Source of the DNA: Latrodectus hesperus
Lineage: Eukaryota > Arthropoda > Arachnida > Araneae > Theridiidae
Direction of reading: 5' to 3'
NCBI GenBank assembly: GCA_037975125.1
Contig: CM075853.1
Coordinates: 32,008,613-32,072,612 of the forward strand
DNA: 64,000 nucleotides
The position numbers and the translations under genes were made by a program. This document shows, one piece after another, positions 24,011 to 35,705 of this stretch; positions within the stretch are counted from its first letter, which is position 1, and every line of letters starts with the position of its first letter. The notes beneath the pieces were generated by a model. It was not told the origin of the DNA, did no database searches, and worked only from the letters and a program-made list of their open reading frames with translations.

Positions 24011-24024
24011 CCACCAGAGGGCGG
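24011..24024 (+). promoter_or_regulatory. CTCF-like binding motif
   Basis: CCACCAGAGGGCGG fits the CTCF core consensus CCASYAGRKGGCRS at all 14 positions. It lies in a less AT-rich patch 1.8 kb downstream of the DUOX stop and 18 kb before ARL6IP1. Binding is inferred from the motif only. Confidence 0.4.
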
Positions 24025-25237
24025 ATCTAAAAGAAAAGTATAGTTGATGAAGGGCAACTGTCAGAATTAGTCATAGGAATGAGAGTTTACGGGAAGTCGT
24101 GTTGGCAAGGTAAACTGTAACCGTACTTGACATATTTTGGCGACATTTCTTATTTAATACAAACCTAAAGAAGTTGTCTGAAAAGGGGTGTGGTGAATGA
24201 CGTTACCTAGTAGGGCGGTTGTAATAATGTAAGCAAATGAGGAAAACGCTAATAGAAATTTTATGAATCGAAAAGCAAATGAAAGCAATAATATTTAAAA
24301 TCGCTTTCTGTAATGATATACGTATTCCATTTTTTCTCTTTAATAAAAGAAATTAAATATTTTTGAATCATAAATTGTTAATCACAGAATAATTGTAAAA
24401 TTTATCTTTCTTTTAAATTGCATAAAATGTGTATGAAATAAATTCTGTTATCAAAATAGGTCATCTATCTAGCTATATCTAAAATTAAATTTCTAATCTT
24501 ATTTTATAATTCAATTTACTTTATCTAAAATCATGTTAATAATAAATTTTTATTTTATCAATTAAATTTGCCATTTATTTGTAACTTCAGAATTTAAATT
24601 GAGTATTTAATTTCAAATCCTTAAAAATTGTGGAAATAACTATGTAATAAAATAAAACTTTAAATTGGAATAAATGTTTAAAGATTTGTACTCATCCAAA
24701 GAATATAAAATTATTATTTATTTTTTTTTGATAATCACCATTTATTGATTAGAAGTAAGCAAAATTATTTCTTTATGACTCCATCTATTACAAAAATGAT
24801 AATATATTATCAATACTCATTCTAGAAAACGGTAGTTTCATGTATCTGCGTTTTTAATCGTATCTATTACGCATAAGTTTACGCAAAAATAAGGCAGATT
24901 TTGAAGACCAAATTTGATGAAATATTTAAAAATTGTTAATGTCCTTAGACTGGAAAAAATTACTATAAGATCTGATAGTAATAGTTAATAATTTAATTTT
25001 TCTTGATTATGGTATTTATATCTTTATATAGTATTATAAGATTAATGTAATTTTCTTAAATCTAAAAATTAAAATTTACTTTTTAATAAGCAATGTTTTT
25101 GCCTTATTTTAAATTTTTCTTTCAAAAGAAAAATATTCATTTTAGGAAATATATATTCAAAGATTATATATATTCATTAGTAATTTGACTACAATATATA
25201 TTCAAATATATATTCATTAGTAATTTGCTTACTTCTA

Positions 25238-25261
25238 ATCACTGAGAGTTTTCTCAGTGAT
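25238..25261. repeat. Perfect 10-bp stem-loop
   Basis: ATCACTGAGA and TCTCAGTGAT flank a 4-nt loop. The adjacent word TAATTTGCTTACTTCTAATCA (about 25221) occurs inverted near 24755 with one indel. Confidence 0.8.
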
Positions 25262-25655
25262 ATAAATTATTCAAAAGTTGCGTGTTATAAAAGTGTTTAC
25301 TTTCAGGTGGTAACCAAATATAATTTTTCCATTATTTTCAAAGACTATATAAAATATGAGCCGAATAACAAATACTGAATAAAATAAAATTATTTTTCTT
25401 TTAGTAGATACATCATTTAAAATTTAAAAGACATTCAGTTTTTCCTAAAATTATAGCTGATTATTTAACTAACTTAAATATAATTTTCAAGTTTCATAAA
25501 TGTTGTAATTTTCAATAGTTATCCTAGAACTGAATTTCAATATTTATACAATTAAATGAATTTCAACAACCTAAATATAAATTGCGATTTATTAATACAT
25601 TGTAATTATTTTTCAAAAATATAATAGTTTCAAAAATTTATAGTAAAAGAGAAGA

Positions 25656-25728
25656 GTATATCACGTTTGCACTTTATCTGATAAAGAAGCATTACTTCTT
25701 TATCAGAAAAACTGTAAATGTGATATAC
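25656..25728. repeat. 73-nt imperfect hairpin
   Basis: GTATATCAC at 25656 pairs with GTGATATAC ending at 25728, and TCTGATAAAGAAG pairs perfectly with CTTCTTTATCAGA around a 5-nt loop. The middle is bulged. The size is in the range of a pre-miRNA or a small foldback element. Confidence 0.75.
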
Positions 25729-27292
25729 CTACAATTAAACTATATATATAACAAATGTTACTTAAAAATATTATCCCCGAAATGTACTGGCCAAATTGCT
25801 TTTTCTTAATAAGAAACTAAGCGTCCTTAGTTAAAATATTACCTCTAGTAATTTACAAAATACCTCAAAAAATAATAAAAACTGTACTAAAAATATGCAA
25901 ATGATTATGGAAAAGGAGGAAAGTTAATAAAAAGAAACTTATTTTTTATACTTTTTGCAGTTATAAATTTAAACATTTGAAATGTCATCCATTTTAGTTA
26001 TATAGTCAAGTTATATAGCCGAAGTCAAGTTACATGTCTATAAAAAATTATAATATTGATTAATCAAATAAATCTTTTCTATTCCAAATAAAGAATATAA
26101 TATCTAATTAATATTGCTTCGGCTGATAAATATGTCATCAGCACTTCTCTCTGGATGTGGTTATTTACTATTTAAACAACATCAAAATGAAATTTTTCTT
26201 TAATATTTTAATTTTCTGAAATATTATTTAATATTCTATTAATTTTTTATAAGATATTAGATCCTTTTATTTAACAAACAATATTTTATTAAAATTTTAT
26301 ATTTTCTTTTGTAAATATAAAGTGTTAACTTTTAATTGTATTTTAACAACAATAACATGATGAGATATAGCTCTCAAAAGAAAGGGGAAATTTCATAAAA
26401 TTGAAAAATCATTAATGAAAAATTCTTAAAATTAAATTACAAATAAAAGAATTGCGTTAGATGTCCTTAAAATTTGCATCCTTACTAATCAATAAGAAAC
26501 ATATATAACACCCTGTATAACACCCCCATTAGCTCTTATCAAGAATACAAAAGCCTCTAATTATTGATGGGACGTATTTCCGGCTTTACACTAGACCATC
26601 TCAAAATAATTTCATTGTAATGACTTACAGCGGGGAAGTCCATCAATCGCTGTCAGCTGAAGAAACCAACGTGTGCTAGTGGTTTGATTTGTGAATGTCC
26701 GGCTAGAAAATTTCTACAAGTCCCTGTTATAATTTTTTGCAACACTAAATATGAATTTTCTTTATTTAGGAAATATTATCCGGAAATTTATTACTAAGCA
26801 GTTTTTGTATTTAAATTCTAAAGTAAATATAAATATATATATACATCAACATTATATTTCTAAAATCATCAAATAATTTTCAAAATCATTAAAAGAAGTG
26901 GTTTGAATACTTTAATACTTACACACTGAAGAATTTTGACAAAATTGTATATTTTTAATAATTAGAAAAAAATAATAAACTAACTTAATTGCCTAACAAT
27001 AGCTTTCAGGGGAAATAGTAAGCTACTGACTTCAGTTTAAATAGTGGGAAAAAATGTTGATTGTAAGTTTTTCATGTTCCGAATGATTTATGTTTCTATA
27101 ATTTTGTAAAAAATATCGTTCCTTACTAGAATCTACGTTGTTATTATATTTATTTTAGTATTTCTTGAATTGTTATGCCTAAATATTAAAATAAATATTT
27201 TATAGATAAATATAATAAATAAACCTTGAAAGTTTAATTATAACATTAATTTCAAAATATTTTCATTTAAAACATTTGTGTCTTCAGTAAAA

Positions 27293-27410
27293 GTATGCAT
27301 CATGCTAATACTTAAGCTTTGTTTCCATATTCTGATAAATATAATCTTGTGACGAGCTATATATTCATCAGAAAAGGGAAACGAAGCTCAGGTATTAGCA
27401 TGATACTGAC
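27293..27410. repeat. 118-nt foldback hairpin
   Basis: The left arm (27298-27335) contains CATGCTAATACTTAAGCTTT, then GTTTCC and TCTGAT. The right arm (27367-27404) carries their complements with a few mismatches (GGAAAC, GAAGCTCAGGTATTAGCATG). The loop is about 30 nt. Confidence 0.8.
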
Positions 27411-28560
27411 ATAAATATAACTTTTCTATGAAAATAATTTCATTATGAATAAAAATTTAAATATATTAATTACAGTTGTGAATGTTAAAATTTTATTTAA
27501 AGTTTTATGATTCGTTTTAAAATCAAGTTTGATCGAATTAAATTAATGTTACAAAGTTATTTTTTAACGTTCAACAAAAATTCCTGTAACCTATATTATT
27601 TTATTTACCTAAAAACATATTTTTTAAAACTAAGATTTTCCATTTTTTGTCGATCATTTATAAAATTATATAAGTATTTAAAATGATAATTCTACGAGCA
27701 AGCTATTCAATTTTTAAATTAAAATTAGATTTATTGTAAAATTAAATAAAAACCTAGAAATCACAAGGATTAAATATTCTTAATATGGTTTTGTTAAAAA
27801 CGATGAACTTGGTTCGAAAATTTTGACTTTTAAAAATCTTGATTTTTGGAACAAAAAAAATATCGAATTTCGTTTTCTGTCTTGCTCGTGTTCTTTACAT
27901 TTACTTATTTAAAACCTATTTTTAATTATTACAAATTATAACAAAAACATGTTTTAGCTTAAGAGAAGTCATTCTGGAGGAATATTATGAAATCGGGCAT
28001 AATTATTGTAAAAAATAATGTTCGATTTATGCCGATTCTGCACTGTAAAAATTAAAAAGATCTTAATGTATAAATTATTGAATCAAAAAGATAATATGCC
28101 ATTGCGTAAAACAATATGAAAAAACAAAACAAGCTCTTTTGAATAAAAAAAATAAATATTTTAAAATCGTAAGAATGTCTTATTAAAAATTAAAAATAAG
28201 TAGACATTCATCATTGGTAAAGTAAACGACTGAGAAAATTTCGCATAATCATGAGATAAAAATGTTAAAACTCTTGTCTAGTATGAATACCTGTATTGAT
28301 TTGTTTGTCCTTAAACGATCTTTTTTACACGAGGTCTAATTAGATCGGGAAACACAATTAAAAGTCTTAATTCCCAATAAGAATTTCAGTCAATAGAAAA
28401 CTTAAATACTGAGTGTATCAGTTTTTGAAAAATAAAAAATATTACAAATTTACATGTTTTGGCTGAGAATATTTATGATTTTATTATAAAAAATATATAA
28501 GTATATAAATTCAATGCTCCAAAGAAATTAAATCTTGAATTGAAGCTTTTTGAAGAATTG

Positions 28561-28816
28561 AACTCCATTGAAGCTTTTAACTTGCATAATCTAGTATGTT
28601 GAAGATGTTATTAAAATTATGAGTGTACAGACAATTTTTACTATTTCAACGTCAATTGTTAGCTGTGAACGTTCATTCAGTAAATTAAAATTAGTTCTGA
28701 CATTTACGATCAACCATGGGACAAAATTATTGGAGTGACTTAGCATTTTTAAGCAGCGAATTTGAAAAAATTGAAGTGATAAACACTAATGAAGTAATTA
28801 ATCAAATTCATAATTA
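28561..28816 (+). pseudogene. hAT-family transposase C-terminal relic (ZMYM1-like)
   Basis: In shifting frames the sequence reads SIEAFNLHNLVC, then ISTSIVSCERSFSKLKLVL and WSDLAFLSSEFEKIEVINTN. This matches the hAT dimerisation region (LPVSVASAERSFSKLKLIK..LRS..M...RL..LA.LS.E). The ERSFSKLKL core is exact, starting near 28665. Everything N-terminal is absent or unrecognisable. Confidence 0.7.
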
Positions 28817-29396
28817 AAGGCAAATGAAATGTATGCATAACTAATTAATTTATCCTAACTCACTGTTATTTATAAATACATTTAATCTATATATATTATA
28901 TATTAACCTCATTCACTGCTGTAAAATATACATTTTTGATAATAATTATATTAATATGTAAAATTAATAATTATTTTAAATTATTTATAAATTATAGCAA
29001 GTCTTATTATTCTCCTGTGACATTTCTAAATCCAATTCTAGAGTTCTGATTATTTTTTATTCGATTTTTGTTGTTTTAAATTTAAAACATAATCTAAATC
29101 TTCAAAACTATCTACAACTTGAATTATTATAAAGAAAGTGCTTTTATTATTTGCATTATAATCTCTTTATGAGTTAATATTATATTACTATTTATTGTGG
29201 GAGAGCATCAAAATAGATATTCTTCAAATTCCCATGAACTGGGTAAAACGCGAACAGCATCTGTGTCTCGATAGATCATTTTATAATTGCTTACTTTATT
29301 GACAGGAGATATTCTGGTTCATGGAAAAGTGTTATCTCCCCTAGTTTGTTGATCGATTTTAAATTATTACCAGATGTGGGAAAAGCAGTTTCACTT

Positions 29397-29408
29397 CCTG
29401 TGGTATTT
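29397..29408. repeat. Target-site duplication of the LINE, left copy
   Basis: CCTGTGGTATTT, identical to 33452-33463. The last three T merge with the tail. Confidence 0.9.
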
Positions 29409-29427
29409 TTTTTTTTTTTTTTTTTTT
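29406..29427 (-). other. Poly(A) tail of the LINE
   Basis: 22 consecutive T on the + strand (A on the element strand) at the 3' end of the element. Confidence 0.9.
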
Positions 29428-29647
29428 GTCTGGAATTGAGGGAGGTCTGTAGCCTTCCGGCCATGTACCTCGTTTTCTAAAGAATTGGAGTCCTTGGATA
29501 GTCTTGGCCTGGTGATTAAAAAATCAGAAATAAAGATACAATAATGAATAATACAAAACTATTGAGGTAAGTGCTCCCACTGGATGCACTCTGCATGACT
29601 TGTGTTTTTGGACTAAGTAATTGAGTAATCCTAGTAATAGATACTTA

Positions 29648-29870
29648 GATGATGACAATAATTCTTTGTACACATAAAATCCATATAAAATTTTTTACGA
29701 AGGAAAATATAAGGAGAATACACAGGATGATTACAATAATTCTTTGAAGCACACAGATTCCGTTAAAATATTTACCAAGGAGTTACAAAGAAAAAAAAAA
29801 CACAGGTTGATGACAATAATTCTTGATAGTACCGTTAGAATATTTACAACGGAGGACAAAGAATGATACA
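29648..29870 (-). repeat. Three tandem units in the LINE 3' UTR
   Basis: Units of about 80 bp begin near 29648, 29725 and 29806 on the + strand. Each has a GATGA(TT)ACAATAATTCTT-like word followed by a CCRTTARAATATTTAC-like word and a purine-rich stretch. They fall between the ORF2 stop and the tail. Confidence 0.8.
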
Positions 29871-29978
29871 TATCCATAGTTGTTTAAGATTACATAAAAC
29901 TGAGATATTTACAGGTTCCACACGATTTATTTACAATGTGGTTCACAAGATTTTATTTAGGTAGAGATATGATTTCCA

Positions 29979-32728
29979 TTAATTATTATTCTTCTTTCTT
30001 TTCCGTTTGGAATTATTTGAATAAATGGAGATATTGGTGAGAGGTTTTACTCTCAACACTGCTCTGGGCCTATGGAAATGCGTTAGGTCATAAGGACTGT
30101 AAAGTTCAATACCCTGAATCTCACTATTGTTGATTGTGTATAATTTATGGTAGAAATTAAATGCAAGAAATTTAAGGTAGCGGGCTAGAGGCAGAATTCC
30201 CAAGTTCTCTCTTATTTGGTGGTTTCTAAAGTAAAACTCTGAGTTAGTAATAAGTCTAAGTATTTTGCTTTGCTGAGCTTCTAAGACTTTGATATTTGAA
30301 TCAGCTGCTCCTCCCCAGATTGGAGCAGCATAGGTTATTATCGGTCTGAGGTAGGCTTTATATATTAGGAGTTTATTTGTTAGCGAGAGTTTTGACTTGG
30401 GGGCTAGCAGTGGATAAAGGGTAGTTTTAGCTGCTATGAATTTATTTTTGATTTTAGTAATATGGGCTTTCCACGTTAGTCTCCTGTCAATAGTGAGTCC
30501 AAGGTAATCAACCCTACTAGCCCAGGGAATTTCTCTTCCCGCTAATTTGACCTTTTCACACGGTAACATTTTTCTTGTGAAAAGAACTGCCTGGGACTTG
30601 GTCGGATTTACCTTTATTTTCCATTTAACAAGCCATTCTTCTATTACCTTCAGGTGTTCTGATAAGTGTTGGTGTAGTGTTTTGTGATTGCTATTTGTGG
30701 TTAATATGGCAGTGTCATCCGCAAACAGGCAGAGCATAGTATTAGGTCTCTGCGGAATATCATTGATGAAGGCATTAAATAGGAATGGGCCCAGCAGTGA
30801 TCCCTGTGGGACGCCTGCTAATATGGGCTTTTCCTGGGAGTAAACATTATCAAACCTTACGGTAAATTTTCTATTAGTTAGGTAGTTTCTTATGAGTTTG
30901 ATCTGAATGGGAGGGAAGTTGTAAGTAATTAATTTGAATAGTAAGCCTTGATGCCAAACACGGTCAAAAGCTTTTTCTATGTCCAGAAAAATTCCTCCAG
31001 TAGATTTTTTGTTAGCAATACCTTTTGCTATCTTCTCCACTGCCCGGAGCAATTGGTGGGATGTGGATAGTTTCCTCCGAAAACCAAATTGCTGAGGGAT
31101 TATGATGCTCATCTGGGCATCAAAATCTAACAGTTTATTCAGAATGAACTTTTCAGCTATTTTGGCCATCGTTGGCAGTAAGGATATTGGCCTGTAACTG
31201 GAGGGTAGATTTCTGTTTTTTCCTGTTTGTAGATCGGAATGACTACTGCCTTTTTCCAAAGTGTGGGAAAATGTCCAATATTAATTATGGCATTGATTAT
31301 GTCAGTGAGTAGACATACTGCAGTAACCGGGATTTGCTTGATCGCCTTGTTAGTTATAAGATCGTAGCCCGGACTCTTTTTGGGTTTTAGTTTTTGTATA
31401 ACCTCTTCCACCTCTGAGGCATTGATTGTCTGAGTATCCTGGGGGTAAAATTATTGTGACGGAAGTAGGAGCTAACGAGAAAGTTAACATAGGATTCATT
31501 ACGAATACTTGTGTTATCGTCGGTTGTGTTTTCTTGGAATTGATCCTCGAGGGAGTTTGCAAGCGCTTCTACTTTCTCTTGTACTGTAATGGCCATTCTG
31601 GGGCCGTCCATGAGGGGGGAAGTACGCCCTTCTTTGTTTTTCTTTTCTTGACTGCCCTCCAGAAGGAGCCATCTTCAACATTTAAATTAGTGAGATAGGA
31701 GTTCCAGCTATTACAGTTGTGTTTATCAATTTCATTTTTGATGGTTCTTTTAAGGGCGTTTATTTGGGTTTTTAATTCAGTCGTTTTATATCTATTAAAT
31801 TGCTTGCGAAGTCTATTTCTAGTTTTAATTAAGTTAATGATGTTTTCGGGAAGAAAATTGGTTGGTTGTGTGGGTTTCAGGCGTTTACTGGTATCAAGAG
31901 CTTGTTGTATTATTTTTGTTAGTTCTTCTGCTTTATTTTCAATTTGATCTTCAGTAACAATGGGGCTTAATGAATTAGGTGAGAGGGAGTTGTTAATGAC
32001 ATTTCTAAAGACATTCCAGTTATGGTAAGTGGTGTGGTATTCATTTCCCTGTTGTGTGGAGTGGCCATAATAGATTAACACCGGGTAGTGGTCTGATTGG
32101 AGGTCTTCAACAGTAGAAAGTTTCATTGGTGATTGGACTCCTCTGGACAGCATGAGGTCAATGTAGTTCCCATGTATTTGTCCATAGTGTGTTGGCTTGT
32201 CTGGCCTGTATATGTTGAATTCAGTATTTTGAACTAGGGAGGCAATCGTGCGTCCAGATTTATTCTTGTAGGGACAGTCCCAATTTGGGTGTTTGGCATT
32301 GAGGTCGCCAGCTAGAATAATTTTGTAGCTTAGTGAAGCTAAGGTTTCTAGATCCATCGAGAGTGCTGCATTGGGGGGGTTATTAGGGGGATATACAGCG
32401 ATGCAACTGTTATGTCACCATTATTTGAAAAATGCAGTTTAATAATTGTGGCTTCTGCAAAATGGAGCCTGGGTGTTGGTATGTGTGAGTGAGGGATTTT
32501 TGTTTTTATAAATATGGCCGTTCCGCCCTGCTGGCTGGTTCGATCATTTCTATACACTGCATAATTGGGGATGTTGACCATATAAGAGTTCATCAGGTGG
32601 GTTTCCTGTACTAGGATAAGGTCAGGATGATTGTTTGACACAAAATTTTTTAATTCAGTAAGTTTAGTAAGTATGCCATTGGCGTTCCAAATCATTATTT
32701 TTATGTTGTTAAATTCCTTAACTGTCAT
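29979..32728 (-). pseudogene. LINE ORF2: AP endonuclease and reverse transcriptase, four frameshifts
   Basis: ORF2 nicks target DNA and copies the element RNA. The start (MTVKEFNNIKIMIWNANGIL, from 32728) overlaps the ORF1 end by 11 bp. Endonuclease motifs: WNANGI, LVQETHL, GDLNAKHPNWDC and SDHYPV. RT motifs: KSPGYDLITN, SSYRPISLLPT, FLDIEKAFDRVWH, GVPQGSLLGPFLF and the catalytic LFADDTAI (about 30713-30725), then a C-terminal thumb/tail to the stop at 29979. The frame changes at the G5 run 32386-32390, the G6 run 31614-31619, the G5 run 31441-31445 and the T6 run near 31215-31220 (+ strand). One extra base in each run would restore a single frame. These may be real mutations or sequencing collapses. 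Confidence 0.9.
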
Positions 32729-33451
32729 TATTGGTATCGTTAATATTTAGGGCTTTTAGTAAAATGTGCACTTTGTCCGTTGGATTAATAGTGCGTTCTA
32801 AGATTGGGACAGCCTGCATGAGGGCAGGAAAGGCTTTAAAAATTGAGTTAACTTCTTTGAGTAGTTTCATAATTATATTAATGTTTTCAAATTGACTAAA
32901 GTCTGTTGTGGTTTGCGGGTTCGATGTAGGTGGAGTTGACTCTTGTTTATCGTTGTTATTTCTGGCGGCCTGCGCAAATGAGAGGCCTTTTTTAGTAAAG
33001 TTACTAGCAGCGTTAGGAGTTATTTGAATTTTCTTGCTTCTGTTGACTGGGTTTGCTAAGCAGCCTCCATAGGAGGCTGTGTGGCTATTTCCACAGTTGC
33101 AGCATTTTGGTTTATCTAATTTTTGATGGGGGCAGTCTCTAGAAGCATGCTTAGCTCCACACTTTACACAATTTGGCTTCAAAAAGCAAACGGCAGAATT
33201 GTGACCAAATCCCTGACAGTTGTAGCACTGGACCGGCCTGGTGTTTACATATTTTTCGACCTTAATTATTAAATTCAAAAGATCTTTTAAATTATAAATT
33301 TTTGGAGCAATTTCATTTGTGATTAGGGTGATCAGAAAGCATGGGATAGGCTCCTTCTTTCTGTGCTTTCTCATGACTGTTACAGTAGCAACATCAAAGC
33401 CTCTAAGCATCAATTCCTCTTTTATGAGATCAGTAGAGGTGGTGGGGGGGA
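32718..33451 (-). pseudogene. LINE ORF1: gag-like zinc-knuckle protein, N-terminus missing
   Basis: ORF1 of Jockey-clade elements binds the element RNA. The frame is open from the 5' junction (PPTTSTDLIKEEL) through the first Met at 33413 to the stop at 32718 (231 residues from that Met). It contains a C2HC-type domain (GFDVATVTVMR...IPCFLITL) and three cysteine knuckles: CYNCQGFGHNSAVC (residues 63-76), CVKCGAKHASRDC (82-94) and CCNCGNSHTASYGGC (104-118). Because the 5' end is truncated, no native start remains. Confidence 0.9.
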
Positions 33452-33463
33452 CCTGTGGTATTT
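33452..33463. repeat. Target-site duplication of the LINE, right copy
   Basis: CCTGTGGTATTT, matching 29397-29408. Confidence 0.9.
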
Positions 33464-34308
33464 GTACTCAAAATTTCTCAAGGGAGGCTGATTGCCACTT
33501 TGGATGACCGAGTTCCAGTGCTCCAGGTGCTCACCACCAATTTATTTGCTTTGATTGCCAATGGGGTGTAATTATTAGTCACAGGGAAAGATTTTAATGA
33601 GGATATAACAATTATTTCCATTTACCTATCATTTGGTTAATAGTCGAGCCATGTATTTTCATCTGGTATGGCCAAGCCGCGTGACATCACACTCATTCAT
33701 ATTCTTTATAAATAAAAATAAATAGGGACTATTTACAAGGTCAGATATCTTGAATGCATATTCTTGAATAATCCATACATTTAGTAGAGTTTATTTGCGG
33801 AAAATATTTCTAGATTATTTTAACTATAAAGTATACACAAACAGTAAATATTATTTCATAAATTGATATAAGTAAAAATTTCTTTTTTCCATACACTTGT
33901 TCGCACATTTTCTAGGTTAGATTAGTAATATAAATACTTATAAACACATTTTTAACAATATTTACATTAATGGTCAGTACTGCTCTGCACATACATTTAA
34001 ATGCAAGTAGTAATGAATGTGAATTAATTTAAAGAGATTTGCAAGAAAGAGTGATAATGCCTTAATTCTGACTCAGTTTGCTGAGTATTCAGATCAAAAT
34101 TTCTCAAGAAAGCGTGGGAAAATCTCTTGTCAAAATTAATTCTTTATGCACAAGAAAAAACCTACAAATTGCATGGACGTTAGTAATAAGAGTTGAAGAA
34201 AAATATCCATAATTATTGATAAGTTTTTTATAAATTGATTTTTAGTTGTTACAACCATTTAGTTTCTTTTGCATATTTGTAACTACTTATATAATCTTAT
34301 GAACTTGC

Positions 34309-34332
34309 AAAAAAAAAAAAAAAAAAAAAAAA
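34309..34332. repeat. Poly(A) run
   Basis: 24 A in a row. No element body could be attached to it. Confidence 0.9.
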
Positions 34333-35222
34333 CTATAAATGAAATAATTAAAAATCAGTTAAATAAATATATACTTATACGTCGAGATTTATGTGATCTG
34401 GGCAAAAAAAACTTCTGACTCAGTTTGCTCAGAATGAGATTGAGACTCTCAGAATGAGATTAAGTTATAAGCTCAGCAAATGTTACAAAATAAGGGGTTT
34501 TATTGCATTAACAAGAGTTAATATCTTATGTTTGAATGATTTGGAGTTTGAATAATGAGAAATGCTGAATATGCCATTGCAAAAAATTTGTGATTAGTAA
34601 CTTCAACATACAAATATACACAATAAATATATTTAATTCACAGGTTTATTAAAAAAATTTATTCCTTTATTACATATATATTAAATTTTGGTATGTAGGA
34701 GAATACATATGTAAATTATAGTATTTAATAATACTTATGTAATGCGTTATATACTTTCAGATAAAAGATATAAAGTATAAATATGGTAATTTTTATTCAT
34801 GTAATTTATGATTATATGATATAATATGGATAAAACAATTTTAAATTTAATTGCTGAAAAAATAGGGAAAATAATCAATAAGTACTTAAACTACCATGCA
34901 AGCTTCAATTAAATTATCTAATCTCTTTTCATTGCTTTCAAAAGCACATGATGAGTTTTGATGAAATAATTTTATTTATAGAAGATAAGTAATACTATTG
35001 GTTATGCTATATTTAACTTTTTCATTTAAAGGTCCAAGTATTAATAGTGAAATGTCATAACCACTGGTACCAAATGCATTAATAAAATCATTGTTCTAAA
35101 AAAATGAGTTACACCAACAAGAAAAGTACTTGTTTAATCATGTACGCTTAGATGAAAGATATGATAGATTGTTGTCTATGTTTTTGTTGTATCATATTTA
35201 TAGTTACTTATTGTGTTATGTT

Positions 35223-35305
35223 ATTTACAAATATAAAAATCAAAAACTTTTATTTTTAGTTATTTTTACTAACAATAAATGTTTTTGATTCTTATATTTG
35301 TAAAT
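35223..35305. repeat. Inverted repeat, 25-bp arms
   Basis: ATTTACAAATATAA with CAAAAAC at 35223-35247 is mirrored by 35281-35305 with one mismatch. The loop is 33 nt. Confidence 0.8.
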
Positions 35306-35539
35306 GAACGTCTATTAATGCCGATAAAATACTTTTAATATTTGAAGTGCAAAATGGCAAAGAATTATTTTTTGAATCTTTTTCCATTATGTAATAAGAC
35401 AATCGCTTTATAAAATTATCAGAAAAATCCTAATATAATTATGAACGAAATATCTTAGAACAAGAAAAACGCTGCTAAATATACTACGTTCACTTCATGT
35501 CATAATGATGTTTATTTTTCCACCTTTATTTCACCCAAT

Positions 35540-35705
35540 CACATTTTCCCCGGGCAACGATAGCTCCGCCTACAGCTCATCATGGCTGGGTTACCATGCT
35601 GTGACTGTAATCGCTTAGATTTGGCGAAGAAGGCGAGGAAATGTATCATTTGGCGGAGGCAACACGAATACCCGTATATCCCCATAGGGATGCTAAACAA
35701 AAGTT
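35540..35705 (+). other. GC-richer island with a small ORF
   Basis: An abrupt less-AT-rich segment within strongly AT-rich flanks. It has a CCAAT-like word (CACCCAATCACA, about 35532) and then a 41-codon + strand ORF from ATG 35582 beginning MAGLPCCDCNRLDLAKKARK. The ORF contains a possible donor (CCCGTATAT). It could be a first exon, a promoter or a repeat fragment. I do not recognise the protein. Confidence 0.3.

Larger units (their letters stand above)
22223..29396. other. DUOX 3' UTR and intergenic region up to the LINE
   Basis: No further gene is recognised. Contents: a CTCF-like site in a less AT-rich segment (24000-24260), a small stem at 25238-25261, foldback hairpins at 25656 and 27293, an unassigned GC-richer piece at about 26560-26710, and a hAT transposase relic at 28561-28816. 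The remainder is AT-rich simple sequence. Confidence 0.7.
29409..33451 (-). mobile_element. Jockey-like non-LTR retrotransposon, 5'-truncated, minus strand
   Basis: A LINE inserted by target-primed reverse transcription. It has a poly(A) tail (T-run on + strand, 29406-29427), a 12-bp target-site duplication (29397-29408 and 33452-33463), a 3' UTR with three tandem units, ORF2 (endonuclease plus reverse transcriptase) and most of ORF1 (zinc-knuckle nucleic-acid-binding protein). ORF1 runs open into the 5' junction at a proline/threonine-rich segment, so the 5' end of the element was lost on insertion. ORF2 has four frameshifts, each at a homopolymer. With its perfect flanks and otherwise clean frames, the insertion looks recent. 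Confidence 0.93.

Noticed and set aside
31426..31947. Two + strand ORFs of 90 and 76 codons
   Set aside because: They are antisense shadows of the LINE ORF2.
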